Assembly: GCA_033763555.1 (NCBI GenBank)
Contig: JANRKK010000029.1
Coordinates: forward strand, 1 to 64,000
DNA from: JALYJG01 sp033763555
GTDB lineage: Bacteria; Pseudomonadota; Alphaproteobacteria; UBA9219
Reading direction: 5' to 3'
Length of the DNA stretch: 64,000 nucleotides
In this document: positions 1-8,687 of the stretch, in pieces
Layout of the letters: each line of letters opens with the position of its first letter
How positions within the stretch are numbered: the stretch's first letter is position 1
Notes under the pieces: generated by a model
Databases searched by the model: none
Told to the model about the DNA's origin: nothing
The model's input: only the letters and a program-made list of their open reading frames with translations
Position numbers and translations under genes: made by a program

Positions 1-11
1 TCGCCCTCGCC

Positions 12-2711
12 TTACTGCAGCCGTGCAATCATCGTCCGCGTCACAAGGCCGGGGGTCAGCTTGTTTTGTTGCGCATCCCACAGGATTTTGCAGGCGTCCT
101 GCAACTGCTCGGGGAAAAGCGGTTTGGTCAGGAAGGCGGCAATGTCGCGGCTGTTGAAGACACGGGTCGCCATGGCGGAACCGAAAATGGCGGTGACGAG
201 GAACATTGTGTCCTCAAGGCCCGGAACCACATGAGTTTTGCCTGCGAGATCGAGGATTTTCTCCGCACTCGCCTTGTGGTCGATATACACAAAGTAATAA
301 GGATCGTTGGCGCTTACGGCTTTTTGTAAAAGAAAGAAAACCTCGCTGAGTGATGGCGCAAAATCGCCGCGCATGCCCCAGGCCGCCAGATATTCGCCGA
401 TGCTGCCGCGCTCCAGCTCGCTGTCGCACAGCACAAGAATTCGCAGGCCCGTAAGATTGCAGGTGGGCACACGTGTCACGGGCTTGTAAGTCGCGCGCGG
501 CAGGGCAATATCGAAAGAGAAGACGGAGCCCTGGCCGACGACACTGGCGACCTTGATCTCGCCGCCCATCATGGCAATAAGCCTCCGGCTGATGGCCAGG
601 CCCAGGCCTGTTCCACCAAAGCGCCGCGTGGTGGATTCTTCGGCCTGCGAAAATTTCTCAAAAATATAATCAAGCTTCTCAGACGAAATGCCGATACCCG
701 TATCTGCCACGCGCACATGCAGGCGTGAATCATAATCACCTTCGGGTGCGCCGCTGACATCGATCAATACATAACCTTGCGCCGTGAATTTAATGGCATT
801 GCTAACCAGATTGAGAACAACCTGTTTGAAACGTCCGCCATCGCCCATCAGAAAGCGCGGCGTTCCCGGCGTGATGCGCACAAGAAGATCGATATTCTTT
901 TCTTCCGCGCGCAAAATCAGCATATCGGTAACTTCGGCGAGAACAGTATGCAAATCGAAAGTGATGGATTCCAACCTCAGACGCCCCGCCTCGATTTTCG
1001 AGAAATCGAGAATATCGTTGATGATGCTCATCAGCGTTTCGCCGGAACCATAAATGATCTCGGCCCAGCTGCGCTGCTCGGAAGTCATTTCCGTCCCCAG
1101 CAGCAGCCGCGCCATGCCCAGAAGCCCGTTCATCGGCGTGCGGATTTCATGGCTCATATTGGCCAGGAAGTCGCTTTTCGCGGCGTTGGCGCGTTCGGCC
1201 GCAACGCGCGCCTTGGTCGCTTCTTCCTGGGAAATTTCAATCTCGCCGATATAGCGGTGCAGTTCCATTTCCCGCGCCGCCAACTCGCCGCGGGCGTTTT
1301 CCAGCTCCTTACGCCAATGGCGTATGGCGCGGAAGGTGAAGAACCATGTGATCGGCAGGATGGTCAGCATGACCAGCGACAAATACATCCCGTAGGAGAC
1401 ATTGCGGGCGAAAGCCGACATGGATTCCGAGAACAGAATATTGGCATGTTCGATAAAAACCATATTGCTTTTGATGCTGGCTTCCCGCGATGTCACATAA
1501 TCCGGAGTTTCCAGCAAATCATGTGCAGCCACCCGCTTTCCGGTACTGAACAAATCGAGGCTTTTCCGGTTGAACTGCTGCAAATTATGATATGAGGCGG
1601 CCAGCTCGGCCATTTCACCTTGCAGGGCTGGTGCCAGATTGCGCGCCTGCAAATTTTGAATGGCGGTATCCCAAAGACGCGCATTGTCTTCTTGAGACGT
1701 TTTCCATTTGGAGTCGCCTGTTAAGGCCAGCATGCGCGCGGCGGTGACTGCCATGCCGCTGAAATAATCAATTTGGGTACTGAGTTTATTCAACTCGATA
1801 TTATGGCGAATATCGTTTTTAAGAACGTAATTGACATACAAGCCGCTGCTGCCTGCCCATAAAGTTGCCAGCAGGGTCAGGAGAGCCGTGAGAGCCAGCA
1901 AACGCGTGGGAAAAATATGCGTTTCACTGTCGGACAGTGAATCATTCTCGCGCGTATAAAGCCCGAGAAAGAGGGCGATGCCGAAAATGGCGCTGGTCAC
2001 GGCGGCTATCGCAAGTGCCAGTGTGCTGAAATCCTGATTGGGGTCATAACGGCAATTGGCCAGAGGGGTGAAAATGGCAGCGGCCATGCCTGTATAATGC
2101 ATGCCGCAAATGGCCGCGCCCATCACCAGCGCCGCCAGAGTTTGCCAGAGATACCGGAAGCGCCCTTTATGGCGTCCCAGAAAAAAAATAATGCCGAGCG
2201 CCGCACCTGAGGCTGTAACGGCGATGATAACCGAAAGAGCATAAAGTCCAGGCTTATAGCTGAGAGTAGCGCCCATCTGCATGGCGGCCATGCCTGTGTA
2301 ATGCATGGCACAAATGCCGAAACCCAGCAGGATGCTGCCTGCAATGACCTTGGCGGCTGTCAGCCGGGCGGAACTGGCGATCGCCAGAACGCCATAGGCA
2401 ATGGCAATCGCGATCACCATGGAAAGCAATGTCAGCCACGGATCATAGGTGACCGTCATTTTCATTTTGTAGGCAAGCATGCCGATGAAATGCATCGACC
2501 AGATGCCGCTGCCCAGCGCAAAGGCACCCCCCGCATGCATCAGATTTTTGGTCCGCGCGGCTTTTGCGCTGATCATATGCGTGGCGAACGCCAGTCCGGT
2601 GTAGGCGCCAAGACTCGCGACAATATAGGATAAAATAACAAGCCAAAGATTGTAGCTGCCCGTTTCGGCATTCGATGGCATGGGGCCCGAGAGAAAATAG
2701 CCATCCAGCAT
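12..2711 (-). CDS. MHYT-domain hybrid sensor histidine kinase
   Basis: Membrane hybrid kinase of about 899 residues. The N-terminal membrane part carries three MHYT-type motifs (MHFIGM near residue 74, MHYTGM near 137 and 205), a module proposed to bind metal and sense small gases. A second helix pair near 270-290 and 440-460 brackets a periplasmic sensor stretch. A HisKA domain follows (phospho-acceptor His near 522 in HEIRTPMNG), then an HATPase with the NLVSNAIKF N box and GTGLGLAI. The C-terminal receiver is divergent but keeps an acidic residue at strand 1, a candidate Asp in YIDHKA and a Lys in FLTKP. The ATG at 2711 has GGAG 7 bases upstream; a TTG one codon earlier is the alternative. 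It is divergent from the receiver/Hpt pair, which suggests one phosphorelay. The signal is unknown. Confidence 0.88.
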   Translation of the reverse strand: MLDGYFLSGPMPSNAETGSYNLWLVILSYIVASLGAYTGLAFATHMISAKAARTKNLMHAGGAFALGSGIWSMHFIGMLAYKMKMTVTYDPWLTLLSMVIAIAIAYGVLAIASSARLTAAKVIAGSILLGFGICAMHYTGMAAMQMGATLSYKPGLYALSVIIAVTASGAALGIIFFLGRHKGRFRYLWQTLAALVMGAAICGMHYTGMAAAIFTPLANCRYDPNQDFSTLALAIAAVTSAIFGIALFLGLYTRENDSLSDSETHIFPTRLLALTALLTLLATLWAGSSGLYVNYVLKNDIRHNIELNKLSTQIDYFSGMAVTAARMLALTGDSKWKTSQEDNARLWDTAIQNLQARNLAPALQGEMAELAASYHNLQQFNRKSLDLFSTGKRVAAHDLLETPDYVTSREASIKSNMVFIEHANILFSESMSAFARNVSYGMYLSLVMLTILPITWFFTFRAIRHWRKELENARGELAAREMELHRYIGEIEISQEEATKARVAAERANAAKSDFLANMSHEIRTPMNGLLGMARLLLGTEMTSEQRSWAEIIYGSGETLMSIINDILDFSKIEAGRLRLESITFDLHTVLAEVTDMLILRAEEKNIDLLVRITPGTPRFLMGDGGRFKQVVLNLVSNAIKFTAQGYVLIDVSGAPEGDYDSRLHVRVADTGIGISSEKLDYIFEKFSQAEESTTRRFGGTGLGLAISRRLIAMMGGEIKVASVVGQGSVFSFDIALPRATYKPVTRVPTCNLTGLRILVLCDSELERGSIGEYLAAWGMRGDFAPSLSEVFFLLQKAVSANDPYYFVYIDHKASAEKILDLAGKTHVVPGLEDTMFLVTAIFGSAMATRVFNSRDIAAFLTKPLFPEQLQDACKILWDAQQNKLTPGLVTRTMIARLQ

Positions 2712-2886
2712 CAAGGAACTCCGCGTGATCGAAGACAGAATTTAATTTGCAAGACGTGCAATGAGAATCTTATGTTTTTTACAAGTCAGAACATAACAAA
2801 TAGTTACGGCATGCCCGCATATGGCGGCATACACGTGTGTGAGATTTTAATCGGCTGGAAAGCAAGAAGGCGGATGATAATGAATT
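2712..2886. promoter_or_regulatory. Divergent control region of the phosphorelay genes
   Basis: This 175-base non-coding gap separates the kinase from the response regulator and must hold both promoters. At 2811-2830 there is an imperfect 20-base palindrome centred on CATATG (ATGCC/GGCAT outer arms, two inner mismatches), followed directly by the palindrome ACACGTGT at 2831-2838. They could be a regulator site, but no -35/-10 pair stands out. Confidence 0.35.
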
Positions 2887-3861
2887 ATGGATATTATCCA
2901 TCACACGACTCCTGCGCTTTTGGTCTCCTTCCTCGACGAGATTGAGCGAAGCGACGATGACCAGTGGGGAATCGTCCGCATCAAAAAAAATCAATTGCGA
3001 TCGGTGACCAATGAAGCGTTTCTTCTGGCCATCAAACCAGCCCTGCAAAACGCAAATCCCGCCCATGTTTTTTTCATTGATAAGAGGATTTATATTCTCT
3101 GGCGCGGCCATCAGAAGCCCGTCTATCAACAGCTACGCGCCTTGCTGGTCAAGACATTGACCCAGCCCGGGCTGGATTCCGCTTCGGCGGCGCCCTATCT
3201 CGATCCGCGCGCCAAAGGCAAGGCTTTCAAGGCTGCGCTGCAGGCACCGCGAAAAGACCAGTTGGGCGATCCCGATGATTCCCTGTTCAATCCGGCCGAT
3301 GCAGTGACTTTATTTGGCAATCTTGAGGTGCCCGTGGCAGCGGTTGAGACCTCACCTGCCGCTTTGGCGCTTAATCAAGAACAGATTGAAATGTATCAAG
3401 ATGTTCGACTGCAAAAACTGAACCGAAGACAATTGCAAATCCTGATTGTCGAAGATCAGGTTTTCTCACAAAAATTGCTTGGTGAAATTTTGCGCGATAT
3501 GCGCGCGCATAACCACCAGGACACGCCGCTGATCGACATGGCGCAAGGCATTCAGGAAGCCTGGAAAATTTACCTGCGCAAAGCGCCGGATCTGGTTTTT
3601 GTTGATCTTGGCCTTATCGATGGCAGCGGCCATACGCTGGCGCGCGCCATCAAGCAGCTCGACCCCTCAGCGCATGTCATCATCGTCACGGCCAACAACT
3701 TTGAGGAAGAGATCAGCGTTGCGCAGCAGAATCATGTCGATGGCTTCATCGCCAAACCTTACAACAAGAAACAGATTTTTGATTGCATCGACCGTTATCT
3801 GGCCATGGCACGTCCCAAGGCGAAAGGAACTTCCCGTGGAACAACCAATCAATTTCGATAA
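2887..3861 (+). CDS. Response regulator with unknown N-terminal domain and C-terminal receiver
   Basis: 324 residues. The receiver domain lies at the C-terminus (about 184-310), with acidic residues in LIVEDQ (Asp190), the phospho-acceptor in FVDLGL (Asp240) and the conserved Lys290 in FIAKPY. The first 130 residues form an alpha/beta-looking domain I do not recognise; a degenerate nucleotide-cyclase fold is a guess only. Residues 130-180 look like a linker. There is no DNA-binding domain after the receiver, so output is probably by protein contact. The stop overlaps the start of the Hpt gene, so the two are translationally coupled, and the hybrid kinase is divergent upstream. Confidence 0.8.
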   Translation: MDIIHHTTPALLVSFLDEIERSDDDQWGIVRIKKNQLRSVTNEAFLLAIKPALQNANPAHVFFIDKRIYILWRGHQKPVYQQLRALLVKTLTQPGLDSASAAPYLDPRAKGKAFKAALQAPRKDQLGDPDDSLFNPADAVTLFGNLEVPVAAVETSPAALALNQEQIEMYQDVRLQKLNRRQLQILIVEDQVFSQKLLGEILRDMRAHNHQDTPLIDMAQGIQEAWKIYLRKAPDLVFVDLGLIDGSGHTLARAIKQLDPSAHVIIVTANNFEEEISVAQQNHVDGFIAKPYNKKQIFDCIDRYLAMARPKAKGTSRGTTNQFR

Positions 3862-4168
3862 TCTGCGCACCATAACGGATGGCGATCCGGTCCTGGAAAG
3901 CGAATTGTTCCAGGTTTTTCTGGAATCTTCTCAGACTTGCTTGAAAGGCCTGCAAGCCGCCTGCGATGTGAATGATGAAGGCGCCTGGCGGCGGGAGGCG
4001 CATGCTTTTAAGGGTTTGTGTCTCAATTTGGGCGCCGAACCCCTGGCGGTTTTATGCAAGACCGCCCAGGAAGATTGCGGCGCCTTGCCGGATGAAAAGC
4101 AGGCCATGCTCGTGGCCATGAAATCCGAGCTGGCGCGGGTTCAGGAAATTATCGCGAGCCGTCTGTAG
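3836..4168 (+). CDS. Histidine phosphotransfer (Hpt) protein
   Basis: Small all-alpha protein of about 110 residues with the Hpt signature EAHAFKGLCLNLGA, whose His should carry the phosphoryl group between the hybrid kinase receiver and the response regulator encoded just upstream. The start is read as GTG at 3836 (VEQPINFDN), with AAGGA about 7 bases upstream; the reading frame is open further back but only as a shadow of the response-regulator gene. It overlaps the end of that gene by 26 bases. Its last 20 bases also overlap the convergent Fe-S gene end. Kinase, receiver and Hpt here make a compact His-Asp-His-Asp relay. Confidence 0.82.
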   Translation: MEQPINFDNLRTITDGDPVLESELFQVFLESSQTCLKGLQAACDVNDEGAWRREAHAFKGLCLNLGAEPLAVLCKTAQEDCGALPDEKQAMLVAMKSELARVQEIIASRL

Positions 4169-5552
4169 TGTCGTTACGCAAAATTCCGTAGCTCATCGCA
4201 AAAATTTCAACCGGATTATAGGCGCGCATTCCTGTTGTACCGTCCAACCTTTCAACGCCTTGCAGAATATGCGCGGCGGCCAGCGGGCACTCCGAAGCGA
4301 TAAAGGCAGGCTGCTGATTGTTCTTGGCAATGTGCAGAATGGCGGCCGCTTTCTGTGCCACAGGTTTCCCCACCCGCAAGGCCGTGGGGAAATGTTTTTT
4401 CATGATGCCCCAGGAACCGCCATGGCCCGAGCAGCGTTCAATCACCGTGACCGCACCGGATTCCGGCAAAAGCCGCAGCATTTCGTCGGCTTTCGCGCCC
4501 ATATTTTGCGCGCGCGCATGGCAGGCGATATGCAGTGCCACTGGCCCGGCAAGAGGCTCAAGGCCAGGCGCCAGCCCATGCCGCGCAGCGATATCGACGA
4601 TATATTCCGTAAGATCGAAGCTGGCTTGTGCCAATTGTGCGACATCGGCGTAAGACGGATCTGTCGGCGGCACAAGCAGCGGCCATTCCAGTTTCAGCAT
4701 CAGCGCGCAACTGGGAACCAGAGCGATGACATCATAGCCTTTGGCAATCCAGGGCGTCATTTCCGCAGCCACAATCCGCGCATTCTCGGCCACTTGTTCG
4801 AGATTGCCTTTTTCAAATTGCGGCATGCCGCAGCAGGAGGGATAAACCACCTCGGTTTCCACGCCGTTCTTCGCCAGAAGCTTGCGCGCAATCAATCCCA
4901 GATCGGGATCGTTGTAATTCACGGAACAGGTCGCATAAATCACGGCCTTGCGTTGGCCATAGGCGGGGGCTGCCTGGTTGATCTCAATCTTCTCTGCAGA
5001 ATTACGTTCAACAAAAGTTTTGGAGCTGTAACGCGGAAGTGTGGCCGCGTGATGAATGCCAACTGTAATTTCCATGATCAGGCGCGCCACCCAATTACGC
5101 GTTGAGGTTATTCCGTTAACAAGGGAAGTCGCCAGTTTTGCCAGTCTTCCATTGCGGTCGATTTTGATAAGCTCGCGTTCGGCAACGGGTACGCGGCCTT
5201 TTTTGGTCTCAACCGCGCGGTAACGCATCATCAGATGAGGAAAATCAACATTGAAAACATGCGGCGGTACATAGGGGCATTTGCTCATAAAGCACATGTC
5301 ACACAGCGTGCAGGCATCGGCAACCGAGCCCAGTTTCCCAGATTTCACTTCGTAAAGTTCGCCGGAGGGTGTGGAATCGATCAGATCAAACAGGCGCGGA
5401 AAAGAATCGCACAAATTAAAACAACGACGGCAGCCATGGCAGATATCGAAAACGCGGCGCAGTTCAGCATCAAGCCTGTCTTCGTCGTAAAAATCCGGAT
5501 TTTGCCAGTCGATGGCGTGGCGGGTAGGAGCGTTCAGGCTGCCTTCGCGCAT
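4149..5552 (-). CDS. CCG-domain Fe-S oxidoreductase (GlpC/HdrB-like)
   Basis: 467 residues. Two Cys clusters near the N-terminus (CHGCRRCFNLC near 38-48 and CTLCDMCFMSKCP near 80-91) should bind two [4Fe-4S] clusters. Two CCG-type segments follow: one around SCCGMPQ and one with HIACHARAQN and ERCSGHGGSWG, as in GlpC, GlcF and heterodisulfide-reductase subunit B. Such proteins pass electrons between flavoproteins and quinone or thiol partners; the donor is not evident. It is third in an operon after a rubrerythrin and a membrane TPR protein, with two bases between genes. In related bacteria a similar Fe-S protein sits beside rubrerythrin, so a role in peroxide or redox defence is inferred. 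Confidence 0.8.
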   Translation of the reverse strand: MREGSLNAPTRHAIDWQNPDFYDEDRLDAELRRVFDICHGCRRCFNLCDSFPRLFDLIDSTPSGELYEVKSGKLGSVADACTLCDMCFMSKCPYVPPHVFNVDFPHLMMRYRAVETKKGRVPVAERELIKIDRNGRLAKLATSLVNGITSTRNWVARLIMEITVGIHHAATLPRYSSKTFVERNSAEKIEINQAAPAYGQRKAVIYATCSVNYNDPDLGLIARKLLAKNGVETEVVYPSCCGMPQFEKGNLEQVAENARIVAAEMTPWIAKGYDVIALVPSCALMLKLEWPLLVPPTDPSYADVAQLAQASFDLTEYIVDIAARHGLAPGLEPLAGPVALHIACHARAQNMGAKADEMLRLLPESGAVTVIERCSGHGGSWGIMKKHFPTALRVGKPVAQKAAAILHIAKNNQQPAFIASECPLAAAHILQGVERLDGTTGMRAYNPVEIFAMSYGILRNDTTDGSR

Positions 5553-5554
5553 GG

Positions 5555-7186
5555 CTATCGGGTTTCCTGTGGCGGGGTTTTAAAGGCTTGCCGAGCGGCA
5601 TCAGCCCTGTTGCGGTAATGCCTGGCTTTTTTGGCATCGCCGCGCTTGGCGTAAAAATCAGCAAGATTGTTAAGCGCCATTACCGATTTCGGATCCAGCG
5701 CCAAGGCTCGCTGCAAATGCCGGAGCGCTTCGGCGGCATTTTTTCGGCTGTCCATCGCCAGAAGAGTTTGCGCGAGATTGTTATGCGCCATGGAAATAGT
5801 GTCGTTTGAATTTGCAATTGCCAGGCGGTATTGCTCCACCGCCTTGGTGTATTCGCCCCGCTTGGTGTAAAGCGTGCCAAGATTGACACGGGCTTTTGCC
5901 GCCGATCCACCATATCGGAAAATATTTTCATAAAACGCTATGGGGTCGTGCCAGATCCTGTTTTGCTTCCAGGTTAAAATGCCCAGCAGGGCAGTGGCAC
6001 ATAAAACCGCGGCAATTGTGCAATGATAAACCTGCCGTTTAAGTGGGGCTTTCAAAGTTTCAATCTGCAGGTTTGACGTTTGTGCCAGACCCAACAGGAG
6101 ACCAAGAGAAGGCAGATACATCCAATGCTCATAGAGAAGAGTATCGATGCCAAAAGTCAGAAGATGCGCGGCGACAAACCATAAAATTCCCCAGCTGAGC
6201 GGCAGGCTGTGCGGCGTTTGACGGCGTACAACTTGCAAAGCGGCGGCGATTATCAGACCCAATCCAGCCAGCACTGCGGGATGCCAGATTTGATTATAAA
6301 GCGGCAGCTCATAGCCAAAACGGAGCTCGGCAGGCCACAGCAAAAGCCGCAGGTAAACAGGCAAAGCGGCAAAAGATGCGTAATTGCCTTGTGACATAGG
6401 CGTTATGTCGGAAGGTTCCGCCGTCTCAAAGGGCAAAAGAAGGCGTAACACGACATAGATGCCGCCCATCACGGCGAGCGGCCAGAGACAGAAGTAAGTT
6501 TTAAATTGCAGCCTCTTTTTGCTCACGAGATAGAGACAGCTTGCAGCAAGCAGAGGGAAGGTAACGGCCGACTCCTTGCTCAGAAGACCAAGCATCATCA
6601 AGCCTGCCGCAATCCAAATCCGACGCGGTGAAAAATCAGGAAGCAGGACAATCACGCCGAGCAATATGAAAAGAACATGCAGCGCGTCAGCCATAGCGCT
6701 CATATAGGTGACGGCTTCGGTGTGAAGAGGATGCACTGCCCATAGAAGCGAAGCCAAAAAAACGGCGCCGGATTTAAAGCCCAGTTTTTGCCCCAGCCTG
6801 TAGGTGAGACAGGCATTGGCGGTGTGCAGGGCGACATTCAAAAAGTGAAAGGCGAACAGCGATAAGCCAGCTATCTGGAAAGTGATCAGATAGAGAAGGG
6901 ATTGCAGAGGCCGATAATAAATGCTGGTGACATTTCCACCCGCCATGACCTGCGTCTGAAAAAGCAGGGGTACGGAATCCCAGTGCCGCAGAAACTGATT
7001 GTGAAGAATGAGGGTTTCATCGTCGTAAAGAAATGCATTGTCATAAATATTCGCATAGGCGACCAGCACCGTGAGCGCCAGGAAGGCATAGGGAACATAA
7101 GTCTCGAGACGCGCGTGCCATTCGGCGGGCAGGGTTCTGGCGAAGCGCTGTGTCAGCGATTTTACCAAAGATGGAGACCGGGCCAA
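5555..7186 (-). CDS. Multi-spanning GT-C-like membrane protein with C-terminal TPRs
   Basis: 543 residues: about ten hydrophobic helices from residue 28 to 410, then a soluble tail (about 430-535) with at least three tetratricopeptide repeats (ARVNLGTLYTKRGEY, AHNNLAQTLLAMD, ALNNLADFYAKRGD). The loop after helix 1 reads NAFLYDDETLI, the acidic pair placed like the catalytic loop of GT-C glycosyltransferases such as PMT/TMTC proteins. The family uses polyprenyl-phosphate sugars to modify proteins outside the membrane; a substrate here cannot be named. It lies between rubrerythrin (4 bases) and the Fe-S protein (2 bases), an odd partnership for a glycosyltransferase. Confidence 0.72.
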   Translation of the reverse strand: MARSPSLVKSLTQRFARTLPAEWHARLETYVPYAFLALTVLVAYANIYDNAFLYDDETLILHNQFLRHWDSVPLLFQTQVMAGGNVTSIYYRPLQSLLYLITFQIAGLSLFAFHFLNVALHTANACLTYRLGQKLGFKSGAVFLASLLWAVHPLHTEAVTYMSAMADALHVLFILLGVIVLLPDFSPRRIWIAAGLMMLGLLSKESAVTFPLLAASCLYLVSKKRLQFKTYFCLWPLAVMGGIYVVLRLLLPFETAEPSDITPMSQGNYASFAALPVYLRLLLWPAELRFGYELPLYNQIWHPAVLAGLGLIIAAALQVVRRQTPHSLPLSWGILWFVAAHLLTFGIDTLLYEHWMYLPSLGLLLGLAQTSNLQIETLKAPLKRQVYHCTIAAVLCATALLGILTWKQNRIWHDPIAFYENIFRYGGSAAKARVNLGTLYTKRGEYTKAVEQYRLAIANSNDTISMAHNNLAQTLLAMDSRKNAAEALRHLQRALALDPKSVMALNNLADFYAKRGDAKKARHYRNRADAARQAFKTPPQETR

Positions 7187-7190
7187 AAAT

Positions 7191-7622
7191 TCACCCGCCG
7201 GATTTTTTCAGTTCATCCAGCGCTTTTTGAAACCGTCCGGCATGGGATTTTTCTGCCTTGGCCAGCGTTTCAAACCATTCGGCGACTTCATCGAAGCCTT
7301 CCTCGCGTGCCGTGCGAGCCATGGAAGGATACATGTCGGTATATTCATGCGTCTCTCCGGCGATAGCCGCTGCGAGATTATCGGTGGTTTTGCCGATTGG
7401 CTTGCCCGTTGCCGGGTCGCCCACGGCTTCCAGATATTCCAGATGCCCATGCGCATGCCCGGTTTCGCCTTCAGCCGTAGAGCGAAACACGGCGGCTGTG
7501 TCGTTATGGCCTTCAACATCCGCCTTTTGCGCGAAGTACAAATAGCGGCGGTTGGCCTGGCTTTCTCCGGCGAAGGCGTCTTTCAGGTTCTTTTCGGTTT
7601 TGCTGCCTTTGAGGGATGCCAT
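7191..7622 (-). CDS. Rubrerythrin-like diiron protein lacking rubredoxin domain
   Basis: 143 residues forming only the four-helix ferritin-like domain. Likely diiron ligands are the Glu in GESQANRRYLYFA, the Glu in AEGETGHAHGH, the Glu in GETHEYTDMYP and the ExxH of KAEKSHAGRF. There is no Cys at all, so the C-terminal rubredoxin domain of classical rubrerythrin is missing (erythrin or sulerythrin form). Such proteins reduce peroxide with electrons from a partner; the Fe-S protein in the same operon is a candidate donor. The ATG at 7622 has GGGAG about 9 bases upstream; the reading frame runs further back without any family similarity. First gene of the operon. Confidence 0.87.
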   Translation of the reverse strand: MASLKGSKTEKNLKDAFAGESQANRRYLYFAQKADVEGHNDTAAVFRSTAEGETGHAHGHLEYLEAVGDPATGKPIGKTTDNLAAAIAGETHEYTDMYPSMARTAREEGFDEVAEWFETLAKAEKSHAGRFQKALDELKKSGG

Positions 7623-7667
7623 GGATGAAACTCCCTTGAAGATGCCGGAAAAATAGGTGGGGAAGAC

Positions 7668-7696
7668 ATAGTTAGAATCATTCCAAATGATGTCAA
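7668..7696 (-). promoter_or_regulatory. Rubrerythrin promoter with palindrome in the spacer
   Basis: On the minus strand a perfect TTGACA (7691-7696) is followed after exactly 17 bases by AACTAT (7668-7673), a weaker -10. The spacer contains the perfect inverted repeat ATCATT-3-AATGAT (7677-7691), one base overlapping the -35 box. A repressor bound there would block RNA polymerase. This fits an inducible stress operon; the regulator is not identified. Confidence 0.55.
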
Positions 7697-7781
7697 CCGC
7701 TTTCCCTAATCCTTTGAACGCAAACGTATGGCCGTGCCGACATGGCTTTCGCCACCGTAACGCATCGGCCTTTTTTGCCGT

Positions 7782-8687
7782 GTGATGCAAGGGGTCGGCG
7801 GCTTGCAAAAGCCCCGGCGAAAGATCATTCTGGCGTATTCGGACAGGAAAGGATCAGGCGTGCCGGAAGCGAGCAATCAACCCGCCCCGTCATTGAAAAA
7901 GATATGGGGGAAAATGGCTGGCAGCATGCTGGGCCTGGCCGCGGGCGGCCCCGTGGGCGCAGCGTTTGGGTTTCTCATTGGCCATCTTTACGACCATCGT
8001 GACCGCGATGTTTCTTCCGATCCGCCGGGCTTTTTTGAAAAAGCCATCACCGGATTCACGGGCACCGCGCAGCAAATGGCTTTTACTGTCGGTGTCATTG
8101 TGTTGGGCGCAAAGATGGCGAAGGTTGACGGCCGCGTGACGCATGCCGAGATCGAAGCCTTCAAGCGCGTTTTCCAGGTGACGCCTGCGCAGGAAGACCG
8201 CATCGCGCATCTGTTCAACCGCGCCCGGGAAACCGCCAGCGGCTTCGAGCCTTATGCTTTCCATCTGGCGCAGCTGTTCCGGAATAAATCCGCGGTGCTG
8301 GAAGAAGTTCTGGGCGGGCTTTTTATCATCGCCGCTGCCGACAGCGCCGGACTACGGCCCGCGGAAATCCGTTTCCTTGAAAAGGTGGCAGGGATTTTCA
8401 ATTTTACGGCGGAGGATTTCAGCCGCATCGCCGCGCAGGCGGGGGTCCGCCTGCCTGACCGCGAAGTGAAGGGCGAAACGCATGAAGCCTATGCCGTCTT
8501 AGGCGTGCGTGCAGATGCCTCGGCTGCTGATATCAAGCTTGCCTATCGTGCGCTCATCCGCGAACATCATCCTGATCGCCTGGTGGCGCAAGGCATGCCG
8601 CCGGAACTTATTGCCAATGCCAATGAAAAAATGAAACGCATCAACGCCGCCTATGACGCCTTGTGCAAGCTGAAAGGCATTGTCTGA
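7782..8687 (+). CDS. djlA: TerB-like/J-domain membrane-associated co-chaperone (DjlA-like)
   Basis: 301 residues. A glycine-rich hydrophobic stretch (about 44-70, GSMLGLAAGGPVGAAFGF) can insert in the membrane. It is followed by a TerB-like helical domain (about 90-215, starting FTVGVIVLGAKMAKVDGRVT) and a C-terminal J domain (about 235-300) with the HPD motif in IREHHPDRLV. This order is that of DjlA, which presents substrates to DnaK at the inner membrane. The true start is uncertain: GTG at 7860 (VPEASNQ) would remove a tail without family resemblance. It ends in a TGATG overlap with the amidase gene, so the two are coupled. Confidence 0.82.
   Translation: MMQGVGGLQKPRRKIILAYSDRKGSGVPEASNQPAPSLKKIWGKMAGSMLGLAAGGPVGAAFGFLIGHLYDHRDRDVSSDPPGFFEKAITGFTGTAQQMAFTVGVIVLGAKMAKVDGRVTHAEIEAFKRVFQVTPAQEDRIAHLFNRARETASGFEPYAFHLAQLFRNKSAVLEEVLGGLFIIAAADSAGLRPAEIRFLEKVAGIFNFTAEDFSRIAAQAGVRLPDREVKGETHEAYAVLGVRADASAADIKLAYRALIREHHPDRLVAQGMPPELIANANEKMKRINAAYDALCKLKGIV

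Noticed and set aside
777..1595. 272-codon plus-strand frame inside the hybrid kinase gene
   Set aside because: Shadow of the kinase, which has all its motifs on the opposite strand.
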